From Datisca glomerata (Eukaryota; Streptophyta; Magnoliopsida; Cucurbitales; Datiscaceae), in the NCBI GenBank assembly GCA_003255025.1, contig QANY01008292.1, positions 32,752-96,751 of the forward strand: a stretch of 64,000 bases of DNA, read 5' to 3'. Positions 1-9,119 of this stretch are shown piece after piece. The notes under the pieces were generated by a model that saw only the letters and a list, made by a program, of their open reading frames with translations, did not search any database and was not told the origin of the DNA. Position 1 is the first letter of the stretch, and the number at the start of each line of letters is the position of its first letter. The position numbers were made by a program, and so were the translations under genes.

Positions 1-180
1 CTTATCTTGTCCTAACTTATCTTCTGTAAAAAAAAAAGATAGTATAAGTTGATCTCCTTTTGTTTCCTTATCTCTAAATTTTATCCCTTAGTTGTTTCCT
101 TTCCTTATCTTCTCATAGTGTTTGATTTGTTTAGGTCTTTTGGTTGTTGCTTGAAAATTTCAGATCTGTTTGTTAGTTTT
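1..180 (+). repeat. NAG-family leader fragment (left flank of LINE-A)
   Basis: This stretch matches the plus-strand untranslated leader of NAG-2 at about 10690-10858, including the end of the TTATC-rich tract and the AGTATAAGTTGATCTCC block. It is cut at TTAGTTTT by the poly(A) end of LINE-A. The sequence on the other side of LINE-A is an LTR in the opposite orientation, so the two flanks are not one interrupted element. Confidence 0.8.
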
Positions 181-338
181 TTTTTTCGGTAAAATAAAAA
201 ATTGTATAAACCGAAAAAGAAACATACAAAAATACAAGGGGCATACCCCAGGAAAAAGACACAAATAAAAAGGAACCAGCCAACACACTAACAGAAGATT
301 ACAAGTGATAACATCCTAAAGAAACAGAAGAACCAAGC
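181..338 (-). promoter_or_regulatory. LINE-A 3' UTR with terminal hairpins
   Basis: Read on the minus strand, this segment holds a GGGG-TATG-CCCC hairpin (238-249) and, next to the poly(A), a TTCGGT...ACCGAA stem (185-215). In L1-type and other LINEs the 3' end of the RNA is where the reverse transcriptase starts target-primed synthesis, so these structures are candidate recognition sites. Compared with LINE-E, G and J, this copy lacks about 21 bp that carry the second arm of a further CCAGC/GCTGG stem. Confidence 0.7.
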
Positions 339-3300
339 TTAATTGTCAAAAATAGAGGCATTCAATCCCCAGGCAAGCTGAATGGTTTTGTTATCTTCAG
401 TCACAGAAAACCCTTTAAGACTCAAAAATCTACCTTTAATGGCATTTCTAATGCAAGCCAAGACCACTTTCTTGTCCCTCATTTTGCCCTCAAAGACTCG
501 ATTATTTCTCTCTCTCCAGATATGATAGACAAACGAGCTGAACATAAGCTTCAACATAAGGCTCAAGAAGTAACCTTTCCTAGCTTTCACAAGGAGCCAG
601 GAGATAAGTTGATTCCAGTTCCTAGGAGAAGACACCAAGCCACACAAACCAACCAAATTCTGCCAAATAAAGCTAGAATAAGGGCAAGAAACAAACAGGT
701 GTTCAGAAGATTCTGAAGGATGCAAGCAAAGAACACAGCTACTAACATTGGAAAACCCAGGAGAGGAGGTCCAAGCAGCCAATCTATCCGCAGTTGCAAG
801 CCTATTAAGAACAGCAAGCCAAGTAATAAAGCTATATCTGGGAATATGCTTCTTAAACCAAATAAGAGGAGCCCATCTCACTTTTTCACTTGCTGGAGCC
901 AGTTTCCTATAAGTGTGCCCCACAGAGAAAAGACCAGAGGGAGAAAGAGTCCAAATCCAAGAGTCCAAAGAGGACTCTTTAGGAGGGGGAAGATGGATCT
1001 CTCTAATAGTGATAAGCTCATGGGAGCTAGAAATAGGCCAGTTCCAAGCTGCATTCTGGATCACTGAGCTGACCTTGGTAGTCCAATCCCAACCTGTACC
1101 AAAATAAATCCTAGGACCAAACCTTTGAGAAAGAGCCCCCAAAGGGTGCCAAGGGTCCAATAGAAGAGAGATCTGCTCCCCATTTCCCACAAGAGCTTTG
1201 CAATACCCAGCAAACTTGTCTCTGATTTTCAGAATTTTCCTCCAACTCCAAGAAGGATTAGTGGCAAGCTTAACCAAGAAGATAGAGCTCTTCTTGATCA
1301 AGAAAAACTTGCACCAATCCTTCCAAAGGGAAGCTTTATCCAAAGAGACCAGGAACCAGAAATGCTTAGCCACAGCCACTTCATTAGCTAGAGAGAGATC
1401 TCTAAGGCCCAAACCTCCTTGGGACTTATCAAGGCACAAGTCACTCCAAGCCACTTTAGCACCAGAATGCTTTACAGCTGAAGCGTTCCACAAGTAATTC
1501 CTAATAACCACCTTAATCATATTTAAGATTTTCTTGGGAAGAATAAATAAGCCAGCCCAGTATTGAAAGATAGCATAGAGCACGGATTTAACCAACTGTA
1601 ATCTTCCAGCATAAGAAAGGTAGTTAGACTCCCAAGACTTCACCCTAGCTGTGATATGGTCTACTAGGGTGATACAATCTGTTTTTCTAAGCTTTGAGGA
1701 AATCAAAGGAACCCCCAAGTATCTCATAGGTAGCTCCCCAATGCTGAAATTGCACAAGTCCAGAATTGCTTGAGAAGTGGAAGGATGGACCCCAGACATG
1801 AAAATCTGACTTTTTTGTAGATTAGGTTGAAGACCAGACATGGCCTCAAACAAGTTTAAGCTCTCCATAATAAGATGAACAGAAGTAATATCACCCTTAC
1901 AGAAGATAAAGAGATCATCAGCAAAGCACAAGTTAACAATACCAAGCTCCTTACACCTCCAGTGATAGCCAAAGTCCGCTTGATGAGAAGCATGCTTGAG
2001 AATACCAGAAAGAACCTCCATAACCAACACAAACAGATAGGGAGAGATAGGATCACCCTGTCTAAGCCCTTTAGCACCAGAGAAGAAGCCAGTCAACTCC
2101 CCATTGACCACAATAGAGAAAGAAGGAGAGGAGATACACTCCATCACACAGTTAGAGAAATGATCAGGAAACCCCAAGCAGTCAAAGATTCTCCCGATAC
2201 TCTCCCAATTCAAGCTATCATAAGCCTTTTTTATATCAACCTTGAAAGCACATCTGGGACTATTAGAAGGCCTATGGTAACCTCTAACCAGCTCTTGAGA
2301 TAAGAGGATGTTGTCAGCGATTCTCCTCCCTGGCACAAAAGCAGTCTGGTTGCTACTAATAAGATCAGGGAGCACTCTTTTAAGTCTATCAGCAAGCATT
2401 TTAGAAATGCATTTATAAACAACATTACAACAAGATATAGGCCTAAAGTCACCAACCTTAGAAGGATTGGGGACCTTAGGAATAAGAGCAATGGCAGTAG
2501 AGTTAACCTGTTTCAATAAAGATTGGGAGCTAAAAAACTCCAAAACAGCCTTAGTAACATCTTTGCCCACAACATGCCAACATCTTTTGAAGAAACCAGC
2601 AGAGAAGCCATCTGGACCAGGGGCTTTACTACTCCCCAAACTAAAGATAGTTGTGTGAACGTCTTCCTCTGTATAAGGGTGGTTGAGGATAGCTAAGTGA
2701 GCTTGAGAGAGCTTATTAGGGAGAATCTGAGAGAGAACACTCCAATCCACCTCCTGGTCAATGTGAGAAGTCCCAAGAAGATTCCTATAATAAGAAAGGA
2801 TTTGATCTTTGATAGCCTGGTCATCAGTAATAAGGTCACCCTCCTCATTAACCAACTGATTAATTCTTGATCTGACTCTATTCTTCTTTAGTTTCTGAAA
2901 AAAGAAAGAGGAATTCTGATCACCCAAGGCAAGCCAATCAACTCTGCTTTTTTGCCTCAGAAAATCTTCTTCTGCATTCCTGAGCTTAGTGAAATCAGCT
3001 AATCTAATTTTCTCCTCCTCTTGAAGAGAGACAACACTAGGAGAGGCAATAAGGTCAGCTTGCACTTTAGAGAGGGCTTCTCTAGCCATAAGAGCCCTTT
3101 TAGAAATATCTGAGCAAAAAGAGGCATTAAATTTCTTAAGAGCAAATTTAACAGATTTAAGCTTCTTATAGAGACAAAACATGGCTGTCCCAAACACCTC
3201 AATCTCCCACGCATCCTTAAGAACAGCCCAGAAGCCTTCGAAATCCATCCAAAAATCAAAGAACTTAAAAGAAGGCTTAGGTCTTGCTGAGTTAGCCCTA

Positions 3301-4007
3301 AGCTGAATAATAATAGGAGAGTGATCAGAGATACCCGGGGTGTGAAAATGGCAAGAAGTAGCAGGAAACAACATAGCCCAATCACCGTTAACCAGGGCTC
3401 TATCGAGCTTGCGCATCTTGCTACCCTCACCAACTTGACCATTCCACCAGGTGAATTGACAGCCACTATAAGGGAGGTCGAGAACCTCCAAATGATCAAG
3501 ACAAGAAGCAAAGTCAATTGAGCTATCATTCCACTTGAAATCACCACCACAATGCTCAATAGGCTTCAAAATAGCATTAAAGTCACCAAGAATTAGCCAA
3601 GGCTTCCCCTGACTTAATGTCTTATGAGAGCCAAGTTTTTCCCACAAAGGCTTCCTGGAGATAGCATCATTGGCTGCATACACCACAGAGACAAAGAAAT
3701 CTGTCTTTTCATGGAGAATGGTTAGCTTACAAAACATAGCTTGATCAAAGGCATCAATTAGAAGAACATCCAAAATCTTGGGATCCCAAGCTAAAACAAT
3801 TCTACCTTTGCTAGTAGGAGAATGGTTAGCAAAGGTAGCCCAATTGGGAAAAACAGATCTAGAAAGTCCAGCAAAATTATTACACTTGATCTTAGTCTCA
3901 ACTAAAGCACAAAAAGATAATTTAAAGTCTTTACAAAGTTTTCTAACTTCAGCTTGCTTTAGAAGGCCATTAAGCCCTCTTATATTCCAAGAAGCTAAAT
4001 TAATCAT
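339..4007 (-). CDS. LINE-A ORF2: endonuclease-reverse transcriptase, 1222 aa, intact
   Basis: This is the L1-type pol protein that nicks target DNA and copies its own RNA. The N-terminal apurinic-like endonuclease shows WNIRG (Asn8), VETK (Glu37), VVYA (Tyr110), GDFN (Asp142/Asn144) and SDHS (Asp228/His229). The reverse transcriptase includes GPDGFSAGFFK, DFRPISCCN, an RQGDPISPYLF block and the catalytic FADD at residues 695-698. Near the C-terminus (about 1090-1107) is a zf-RVT motif, C-X2-C-X8-H-X4-C. There is no RNase H domain after it. The start Met overlaps the ORF1 stop as ATGA and begins MINLASWNIRG, which fits the endonuclease N-terminus. No stop or frameshift is present, so the product could be functional. 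Confidence 0.95.
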   Translation of the reverse strand: MINLASWNIRGLNGLLKQAEVRKLCKDFKLSFCALVETKIKCNNFAGLSRSVFPNWATFANHSPTSKGRIVLAWDPKILDVLLIDAFDQAMFCKLTILHEKTDFFVSVVYAANDAISRKPLWEKLGSHKTLSQGKPWLILGDFNAILKPIEHCGGDFKWNDSSIDFASCLDHLEVLDLPYSGCQFTWWNGQVGEGSKMRKLDRALVNGDWAMLFPATSCHFHTPGISDHSPIIIQLRANSARPKPSFKFFDFWMDFEGFWAVLKDAWEIEVFGTAMFCLYKKLKSVKFALKKFNASFCSDISKRALMAREALSKVQADLIASPSVVSLQEEEKIRLADFTKLRNAEEDFLRQKSRVDWLALGDQNSSFFFQKLKKNRVRSRINQLVNEEGDLITDDQAIKDQILSYYRNLLGTSHIDQEVDWSVLSQILPNKLSQAHLAILNHPYTEEDVHTTIFSLGSSKAPGPDGFSAGFFKRCWHVVGKDVTKAVLEFFSSQSLLKQVNSTAIALIPKVPNPSKVGDFRPISCCNVVYKCISKMLADRLKRVLPDLISSNQTAFVPGRRIADNILLSQELVRGYHRPSNSPRCAFKVDIKKAYDSLNWESIGRIFDCLGFPDHFSNCVMECISSPSFSIVVNGELTGFFSGAKGLRQGDPISPYLFVLVMEVLSGILKHASHQADFGYHWRCKELGIVNLCFADDLFIFCKGDITSVHLIMESLNLFEAMSGLQPNLQKSQIFMSGVHPSTSQAILDLCNFSIGELPMRYLGVPLISSKLRKTDCITLVDHITARVKSWESNYLSYAGRLQLVKSVLYAIFQYWAGLFILPKKILNMIKVVIRNYLWNASAVKHSGAKVAWSDLCLDKSQGGLGLRDLSLANEVAVAKHFWFLVSLDKASLWKDWCKFFLIKKSSIFLVKLATNPSWSWRKILKIRDKFAGYCKALVGNGEQISLLLDPWHPLGALSQRFGPRIYFGTGWDWTTKVSSVIQNAAWNWPISSSHELITIREIHLPPPKESSLDSWIWTLSPSGLFSVGHTYRKLAPASEKVRWAPLIWFKKHIPRYSFITWLAVLNRLATADRLAAWTSSPGFSNVSSCVLCLHPSESSEHLFVSCPYSSFIWQNLVGLCGLVSSPRNWNQLISWLLVKARKGYFLSLMLKLMFSSFVYHIWRERNNRVFEGKMRDKKVVLACIRNAIKGRFLSLKGFSVTEDNKTIQLAWGLNASIFDN

Positions 4008-6322
4008 AAAAAGGGGGGGAGAGAGTCACCATTCTCAGGGGGAGCCTGAGTAACTTGATCAGCCAATAAGAAAAAGCCTTCAGCCGTTCGCTTCTTTTTC
4101 AACCTCTTCAAAGCTGATTTAGAGAGCTTGGGAGAAGGACCAGGTTGGATAGTGATATTGACAATTGAGGAAGCTTTGGGGGGAGCCAAACTCAATGTAG
4201 AGTCAGAAGAGGCTTGAGGCTCATTTTTATCCTCACAAGGCACAATGAGACCCTTACCCTTCCTTTTGCTAACCACCTGAGTCCATTCATTGACTTGGTC
4301 TTCCACATGGATGGTATTAAGAGGAAAGGGAGGAGAGATTTCACCCTTTGGCTCCTCATAAACCATAAGCTCCCTATTATCTTGGGGAGAAGAATCTTTG
4401 CTAGCGGTTTCTTCCTCACTAGCTAGATTATTCTTAGGGGCCACTTTAGCATCACAATCATGACCAAAGAGGCAACATTTAGCACATCTCTTAGGTAGAC
4501 ACTCATACTCCACCTCCACCACCACTGGATCCCATCCGTCAAGGCCAAGGTCAATGGTGAAAAACTTAATCAAATCAGAGGAGGCTGAAATTTTCACACA
4601 AACTCTAGCATAATCATGTCTATAACCAGAGGCAGTAGCATTGTCAGAGTGAGAAGGGATACCCACAGCACTAGCAATGTGACTTAGAGCTTCTTCAGTC
4701 CATAATTCAATTGGAACATTCCACAATTTAACCCAAATTGGAAGGGTTGAAAGTTTCTCCTTTGAGAATTTAACATTTGGCTGCCACTCTTGAAGCACAA
4801 CAGGCCTACCTAAGAGGTGCCAAGGTCCATCTTCTAAGACTGAGTTTCTATCCTCCACAGAGCCAAATTTGAAATAGAAAAGGCCTCTGGCAGCCGAGAC
4901 CTCCTGAATTCCTCTTTTAGCCCAAAGTTGCAAAGCAATTTTCTTAACTAAGTGTAAAGGAGCTGCCCTTCCAACAAAGTAGCCAACAAGGCAGCCTTCC
5001 CACCTAGAAAAATTCTCTTTAGTAATATAATCAGGAAGCTTAACTGTGACATTACCATTTTCCGTAAAGGAAGAGCTCACATAACCTAAGCTTAGCTTCT
5101 TTTTCAGGTTACCTTTAACCTTTTCAGCCCATGAACCAGCCGGTTTCTCATGAGCAACACTCTTATTAGCTAAAAGGTCTTTATAAACTCTATTCTCATG
5201 CAGCTTTTCAGAAGAAGAAGTTGGGGAAGGAGGAGAAGAGCTCACCTTCTGTTTTCCATTAGAATCTGGTTTAGGAGAGGGAGAGATTTCTCCAAGCTCA
5301 AACCCACGACCATGGCAGCCCTTGACATCTTTGGTAGAAGTCAAATCCACCTTGTCACTCACAATCAAAGCTGAGGTTGAGCTAAGGGAGGAGAGAGGAT
5401 CTGCCACCAGCTTTGGAACTCCACCCACGTTCACATCATTGTCATAGAAAAGAGAAATATCTTCTTTCTCTTTCCCTTCAATCAAAACACCATCTACTTT
5501 CTCTTTCCCCTTAGACAAAGAAGCTGCCACCTGTCGCCCTAAGGGGCTGTCCACGTCATGATGGGAGAGAGGAGCCTTCTCTAATAAATAATTACCTTTT
5601 TGAGTGTCCTTTCCTTTATTTGAAAGGATAGTAGTAGATTGTTGACCAAGTTGAAGCTTGGGAGCTAGAGCCTCACTCTTCCCCAAGCTGACCACATCAC
5701 ACCCACTTGCCAAAAAGGAGCTGTCACTTCTCCCTTTTGATATGTTTGGCAGCTGCTTTTCCTCTTCTCCAAGCAAGATGATTTGAGACAAGCTTGATTT
5801 GTCTTCTATCAAAGGACACTCATCATTACCTTTGACAGAGAGGTAATGAGTATCATCTTCAACCTTTGGAGCACTAGGCAAGCTGGTTGATCTCCGAGCA
5901 CCATCTCTAGCTCCTCCTCTTATGCTACTTCTTTTAAGGCTTGAACGAAGTTGGTCTGAAAGAGTCAGCTCAAGTAATTTGCTCCGATTGTGATCAGAAG
6001 AAATAAAATTATCTCTAAGCTTTGAATGATCAGAAATAATTTTCTTTGCAACTAATAAACCTGAAGCTTCCTTGGACTGAGCTTCTAACTTCCCAGGCTC
6101 AACGAAACCACTCTTAGTATTAGAACCTTGCTTAAGAGCATTAAGACCAATAACATGGGCATTAGCTTCCCTAGCTCCCTTATTAACCATATCATTCAAA
6201 ACAGCATGGCCATTCAAAGACACTCCAAGCTTAGATTGACCACTAGCTGAATTTTTCTTAACACCACCTGAAACTTGATTACCAACATCTGCAGTATGCT
6301 TACTATACTCATCATTAACCAT
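4004..6322 (-). CDS. LINE-A ORF1: DUF4283 / zinc-knuckle RNA-binding protein, 772 aa, intact
   Basis: Plant L1 ORF1 proteins bind the element RNA and form the retrotransposition RNP. The first ~390 residues are Ser/Lys-rich and low in complexity. A SWAEKVKGN motif (Trp398) precedes a DUF4283 RRM-like domain (about 420-570, with GPWHLLGRP and LPIWVKLWNVP). Next comes a short zinc knuckle, C613-X2-C-X4-H621-X-C623, shorter than canonical CX2CX4HX4C. The C-terminus is basic (KSALKRLKKKR), a possible nuclear signal. The start MVNDEYS lies in AACAATGG, a good plant initiation context, and related starts occur in the other families. The stop overlaps the ORF2 start by four bases. Confidence 0.93.
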   Translation of the reverse strand: MVNDEYSKHTADVGNQVSGGVKKNSASGQSKLGVSLNGHAVLNDMVNKGAREANAHVIGLNALKQGSNTKSGFVEPGKLEAQSKEASGLLVAKKIISDHSKLRDNFISSDHNRSKLLELTLSDQLRSSLKRSSIRGGARDGARRSTSLPSAPKVEDDTHYLSVKGNDECPLIEDKSSLSQIILLGEEEKQLPNISKGRSDSSFLASGCDVVSLGKSEALAPKLQLGQQSTTILSNKGKDTQKGNYLLEKAPLSHHDVDSPLGRQVAASLSKGKEKVDGVLIEGKEKEDISLFYDNDVNVGGVPKLVADPLSSLSSTSALIVSDKVDLTSTKDVKGCHGRGFELGEISPSPKPDSNGKQKVSSSPPSPTSSSEKLHENRVYKDLLANKSVAHEKPAGSWAEKVKGNLKKKLSLGYVSSSFTENGNVTVKLPDYITKENFSRWEGCLVGYFVGRAAPLHLVKKIALQLWAKRGIQEVSAARGLFYFKFGSVEDRNSVLEDGPWHLLGRPVVLQEWQPNVKFSKEKLSTLPIWVKLWNVPIELWTEEALSHIASAVGIPSHSDNATASGYRHDYARVCVKISASSDLIKFFTIDLGLDGWDPVVVEVEYECLPKRCAKCCLFGHDCDAKVAPKNNLASEEETASKDSSPQDNRELMVYEEPKGEISPPFPLNTIHVEDQVNEWTQVVSKRKGKGLIVPCEDKNEPQASSDSTLSLAPPKASSIVNITIQPGPSPKLSKSALKRLKKKRTAEGFFLLADQVTQAPPENGDSLPPFL

Positions 6323-6417
6323 TGTTAGAGGTCGTGGCCTCCCCTAAGGGAAGGAGAGGCAAAAACTAAAACCAGAATTCTAGAGTGTTGGGAGAGCTTC
6401 TCTCACTAAAAAACCAG
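6323..6417 (-). promoter_or_regulatory. LINE-A 5' UTR with hairpin before ORF1
   Basis: The leader is only ~95 nt. Positions 6337-6360 form an 8-bp stem (GCCTCTCC with GGGGAGGC, one G-U pair) ending 14 nt before the ORF1 ATG. The outer part has a GAGAGAAGCTCTCCC segment that recurs at the 5' end of the other LINE families. Internal promoter activity is expected for LINEs but I see no diagnostic box. Confidence 0.65.
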
Positions 6418-6806
6418 TCAGGTCCACTTTCTTTTCAAAAACATATTATATTGATGAAAGTTATTTAATACATTGGGAAACCATGCTTAAATAGAAAAAA
6501 AAAAACTAGAAGCCTAAAGAGTCCTAAAGTGTTTAAAACCTAAACTAAATTTAAAAGATAAATAATATAAATTGCAATAAATAAGAAACTTTTGATCCAC
6601 CCAAAAGACTTCTATTGGGTGTCCACTTCTAGGTTAGGATTGCCAAGTGTCATGCTCTAATAGACTTACTGAGTACTCCACATCATGCTCCACTACATGA
6701 TCCACGTCACACCTTACTGAGTGCTTCAGCCATTCTCTTTTCTCTTTGGCCTCTTGGTACTTGAAGTGGATCCATCTTTTGAGCTTGTGCAACCGGATCC
6801 TCATCA
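6418..6806 (-). repeat. NAG-1 3' LTR, truncated by LINE-A junction
   Basis: The LTR starts TGATGAGGATCCGG at 6806, directly after a purine tract (minus-strand TAAGAGGGAGGGAA, 6807-6820). It holds only about the first 390 bp, matching 15840-16231. It contains a shortened version of the LTR minisatellite (about 6655-6735). The rest of the LTR is missing at the LINE-A junction. Confidence 0.85.
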
Positions 6807-7486
6807 TTCCCTCCCTCTTAAGAAAGATTTGTCCTCAAATCATCACCTACAACAAATGGAGACAAGTCAGTCACATTAAAAGTCACACTTTTATTGTACT
6901 CACCAAGAAGACTCTTGCATGTAGGCATCCCCTCTAGGTAGCAGCTTGGAACATTTTTGCCCTGGAAACCGTTCATTTCTCATGTGCTTCCAAACCCAAT
7001 CTCCTGGATCAAAAATCAATTTATGATACTCTTTGTTGGCTAGTTTTACATATTGCTTCGTTCTCCTCTCAATATTGAGTTTTTTCTTATCATGTATTTG
7101 CTTAACGAATTCAGTCTTCCTCTTTCCATCTTGTTTGAACCGAATGATATATAAGAATGTCTCAATGAACTCCACCCAACGAGCAAGTATTTTATTCAGT
7201 TTGTCTTGCTCCTTTAAATGCTTCAAGTACTCATGACTGTTGTGAATCACAAACACCTGCAAAAGTGAAAAAATATTACTCGGCAAAGAACTCGCGAGAT
7301 CATGAGTACATAAAAGAGCCTTTTTGTGCATAAGTACAATAAGGGGTTGATGTGAAAATAATGCTTTCTTGATCTCACTTTTATTTGTAACGTAATTGAA
7401 CTTTTCCTCTCTCGCTCTCACTATGGCTTTAATGCCCTCTTTCTCTTTTCTCTCAATTCCTTTCCTCTCATTTTCTTTACCTCTCT
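6807..7486 (-). pseudogene. NAG-1 RNase H fragment fused to integrase C-terminus
   Basis: The reading (best open at 6900-7421) first shows gypsy RNase H-like residues ([30 protein letters not shown]) and then jumps within KQDGKRKTEF to integrase C-terminal sequence (DPGDWVWKHMRNERFPGQ, KLLPRGD). All the integrase core and most of RNase H are missing. Downstream, toward the PPT, degraded VTDLSPF and DLRTN residues typical of the integrase tail can be read. The same joint is present in NAG-2 and NAG-3, so the deletion is ancestral to the family. No enzymatic function is expected. Confidence 0.85.
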
Positions 7487-8140
7487 CTAACTTTCATGCT
7501 CGTTTTCACTCTTTGTCTTTTGTTCACTCCATTTATTTTGTTCACTCTCTTTCTTTTGATCACTCTCTTTTTGCAACTTCACTTGATCTTTGTAAGTCTG
7601 ATTCTGTATTATTGGAACAAGAGTAATCAACTTTTGATTGTGTTCAAAATAAGAGAATCCATCATGCTTCACTACTCGCCTATCAAATTTCCATGGCCTT
7701 CCCCACAACAAGTGTCCAACTCGCACCGATATTACATTACAAAACACATCATCTTCATATTTACCGATTTGGAATGAGAGTAACAGTTGCTTTTCCACCT
7801 TTACCTCACCTCTATCATTCAGCCATTTCAACTTGTAGGGTGGGGGATGTCTAGTTGTTATCAGTCCTAATTTATCCAGCATAGTGGTAGCAACGTTGGT
7901 ACAACTACCTCCATCAATACTCATACTACATACCTTGTTTTGATCGTGGCATCTAGTACAAAAGATATTTTCTCGCTGCACCTCATCATTTTCTTTGATT
8001 TGCACACTTAGAGCTCTCCTTGCAATAACTAATTCTCTTTGTACATCACACTCCTCGTTATCCTCGTCCTCTAATGACAAAATAGATTCATTGTCATCTT
8101 TATCATCGATCTCAATCTCACCATCATCTCGTAGCATCAT
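7487..8140 (-). pseudogene. NAG-1 retropepsin-like region, 217 aa
   Basis: This open segment begins with an acidic stretch (DKDDNESILSLEDEDNEE), the usual linker after the gag zinc knuckle. It then has the aspartic-protease region of Ty3/gypsy elements: MSIDGGSCTNVATTML, where the ID-G-G/S site corresponds to the active-site loop, and a C-terminal LLWGRPWKFDRRV motif. In autonomous relatives this joins the reverse transcriptase; here it runs into the RNase H remnant. It keeps an open frame, but its upstream gag frame is broken, so I class it as a pseudogene. A conserved role (gag processing) is possible in the family. Confidence 0.75.
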
Positions 8141-9119
8141 AACTCTCTCGTTCGGACATTGACTCGCTATGTGACCCCTACCTTGGCTTTTAAAACACTT
8201 ATATCATGATTTCGAGCACTAGAAGAATTTTTTTTACCTTGGTAACCATGGCTGGTTGATTCTGACTTTTGCTCAGTTTTTGTGGCCAACTTCTCCTCCT
8301 TCTCCGCATGCTTGGTTTCCATGGGGAACAACTCGAGCCAAGGGTTGTACGTGTACCACCCCACCTTTTGAGTTGTTGCTCAACCTTAATGGCCGTGTGC
8401 ACCATATCTTCCAACTCCACATAATTTTGCATCTCTACCCAATCATGAATTTCTCGGTTCAATCCATGCAAAAACCTAGCCACAGTGGCCTCTCGGTCTT
8501 CTTCTATAATAGCCCTGATCATAGCCATCTTCATCTCCTTATAATAATCTTTGACACTTCGGCTACCTTGAGTGAGACCTTACAGCTTTCGATACAAGTT
8601 TCGATAGTAATGGCATGGCACAAACCGTCTCCTCATCATGGTTTTCAAGTCTGCCCAAGTCTATATGGGACGCCCTCTATTTCTCTTTACATTTAGAATT
8701 AGTTGATCCCACCAATCAATAGCATAATCAATAAATTCAACAATAGTAAGTTTTACCTTTTTACGCTCGTAATAGTGATGACAATCAAACATGAGCTCCA
8801 TCATTTTTTCTCATTCTAAATAAGCTTCTGGATCATTCTTGCCTTGAAATAATGGTATCTTCATCTTAATGCTACCCAAATTGTTCTTCACTCTATCACC
8901 AAACCTATCTTCTCTATTCCTATGTTGGAATCTCCTATCTCCAACCCACGACCTAATTTGCCAATGTGAGAATATCTTTCATCTTCATTAAAGTCTTCCC
9001 AAATTCTTCTTCATACTCAACCCTAGGTGATTGTCTGTCCCTCCGATGCCCCATAGAAGATCTAGGTTGCTCGACCCTTGTTTCCACCTGATCAATCCTC
9101 ACATGCAATTATTCCAGCC
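8141..9119 (-). pseudogene. NAG-1 gag, main part, with stops and frameshifts
   Basis: Minus-strand pieces show a Ty3/gypsy gag (retrotrans_gag): a WWDQL block (about 8700), the [11 protein letters not shown] region, a MKMAMIRAIIEEDREATVAR helix and ARFLHGLNREIHDWVEM. A degraded zinc knuckle follows near 8170-8215. The frame shifts repeatedly. The N-terminal ~100 bp of the same gag lie beyond the NAG-2 insertion at 14221-14340. Confidence 0.85.
9115..9119. repeat. Target-site duplication (left) of NAG-2
   Basis: CAGCC here is repeated at 14221-14225 exactly outside the two LTR ends. Joining the flanks restores the gag-start sequence seen uninterrupted at about 53020. Five bases is the usual duplication length for Ty3/gypsy integrase. 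Confidence 0.85.

Larger units (their letters stand above)
181..6417 (-). mobile_element. LINE-A, family I, full-length L1-type non-LTR retrotransposon
   Basis: On the minus strand the order is a short 5' UTR, ORF1 (DUF4283/zinc knuckle), ORF2 (endonuclease/reverse transcriptase/zf-RVT), a 3' UTR of about 150 bp and a poly(A) run. Both ORFs are open, and the 5' end resembles that of LINE-B, so the copy looks full-length at about 6.2 kb. I find no target-site duplication, and the flanks are different elements in opposite orientation, so the surroundings were probably rearranged after insertion. Near-identical 3' portions recur in LINE-E, LINE-G and LINE-J, showing recent activity of the family. 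Confidence 0.93.

Noticed and set aside
1875..2303. 142-aa plus-strand ORF antisense to LINE ORF2, repeated at 36179, 46066 and 63416
   Set aside because: It recurs only because the LINE copies are nearly identical. It has no homology, start context or independent conservation; it is a shadow of the RT gene.
6418..6806. Solo LTR
   Set aside because: It is preceded by the PPT and internal sequence of NAG-1 and cut by the LINE-A junction, so it is a truncated 3' LTR.
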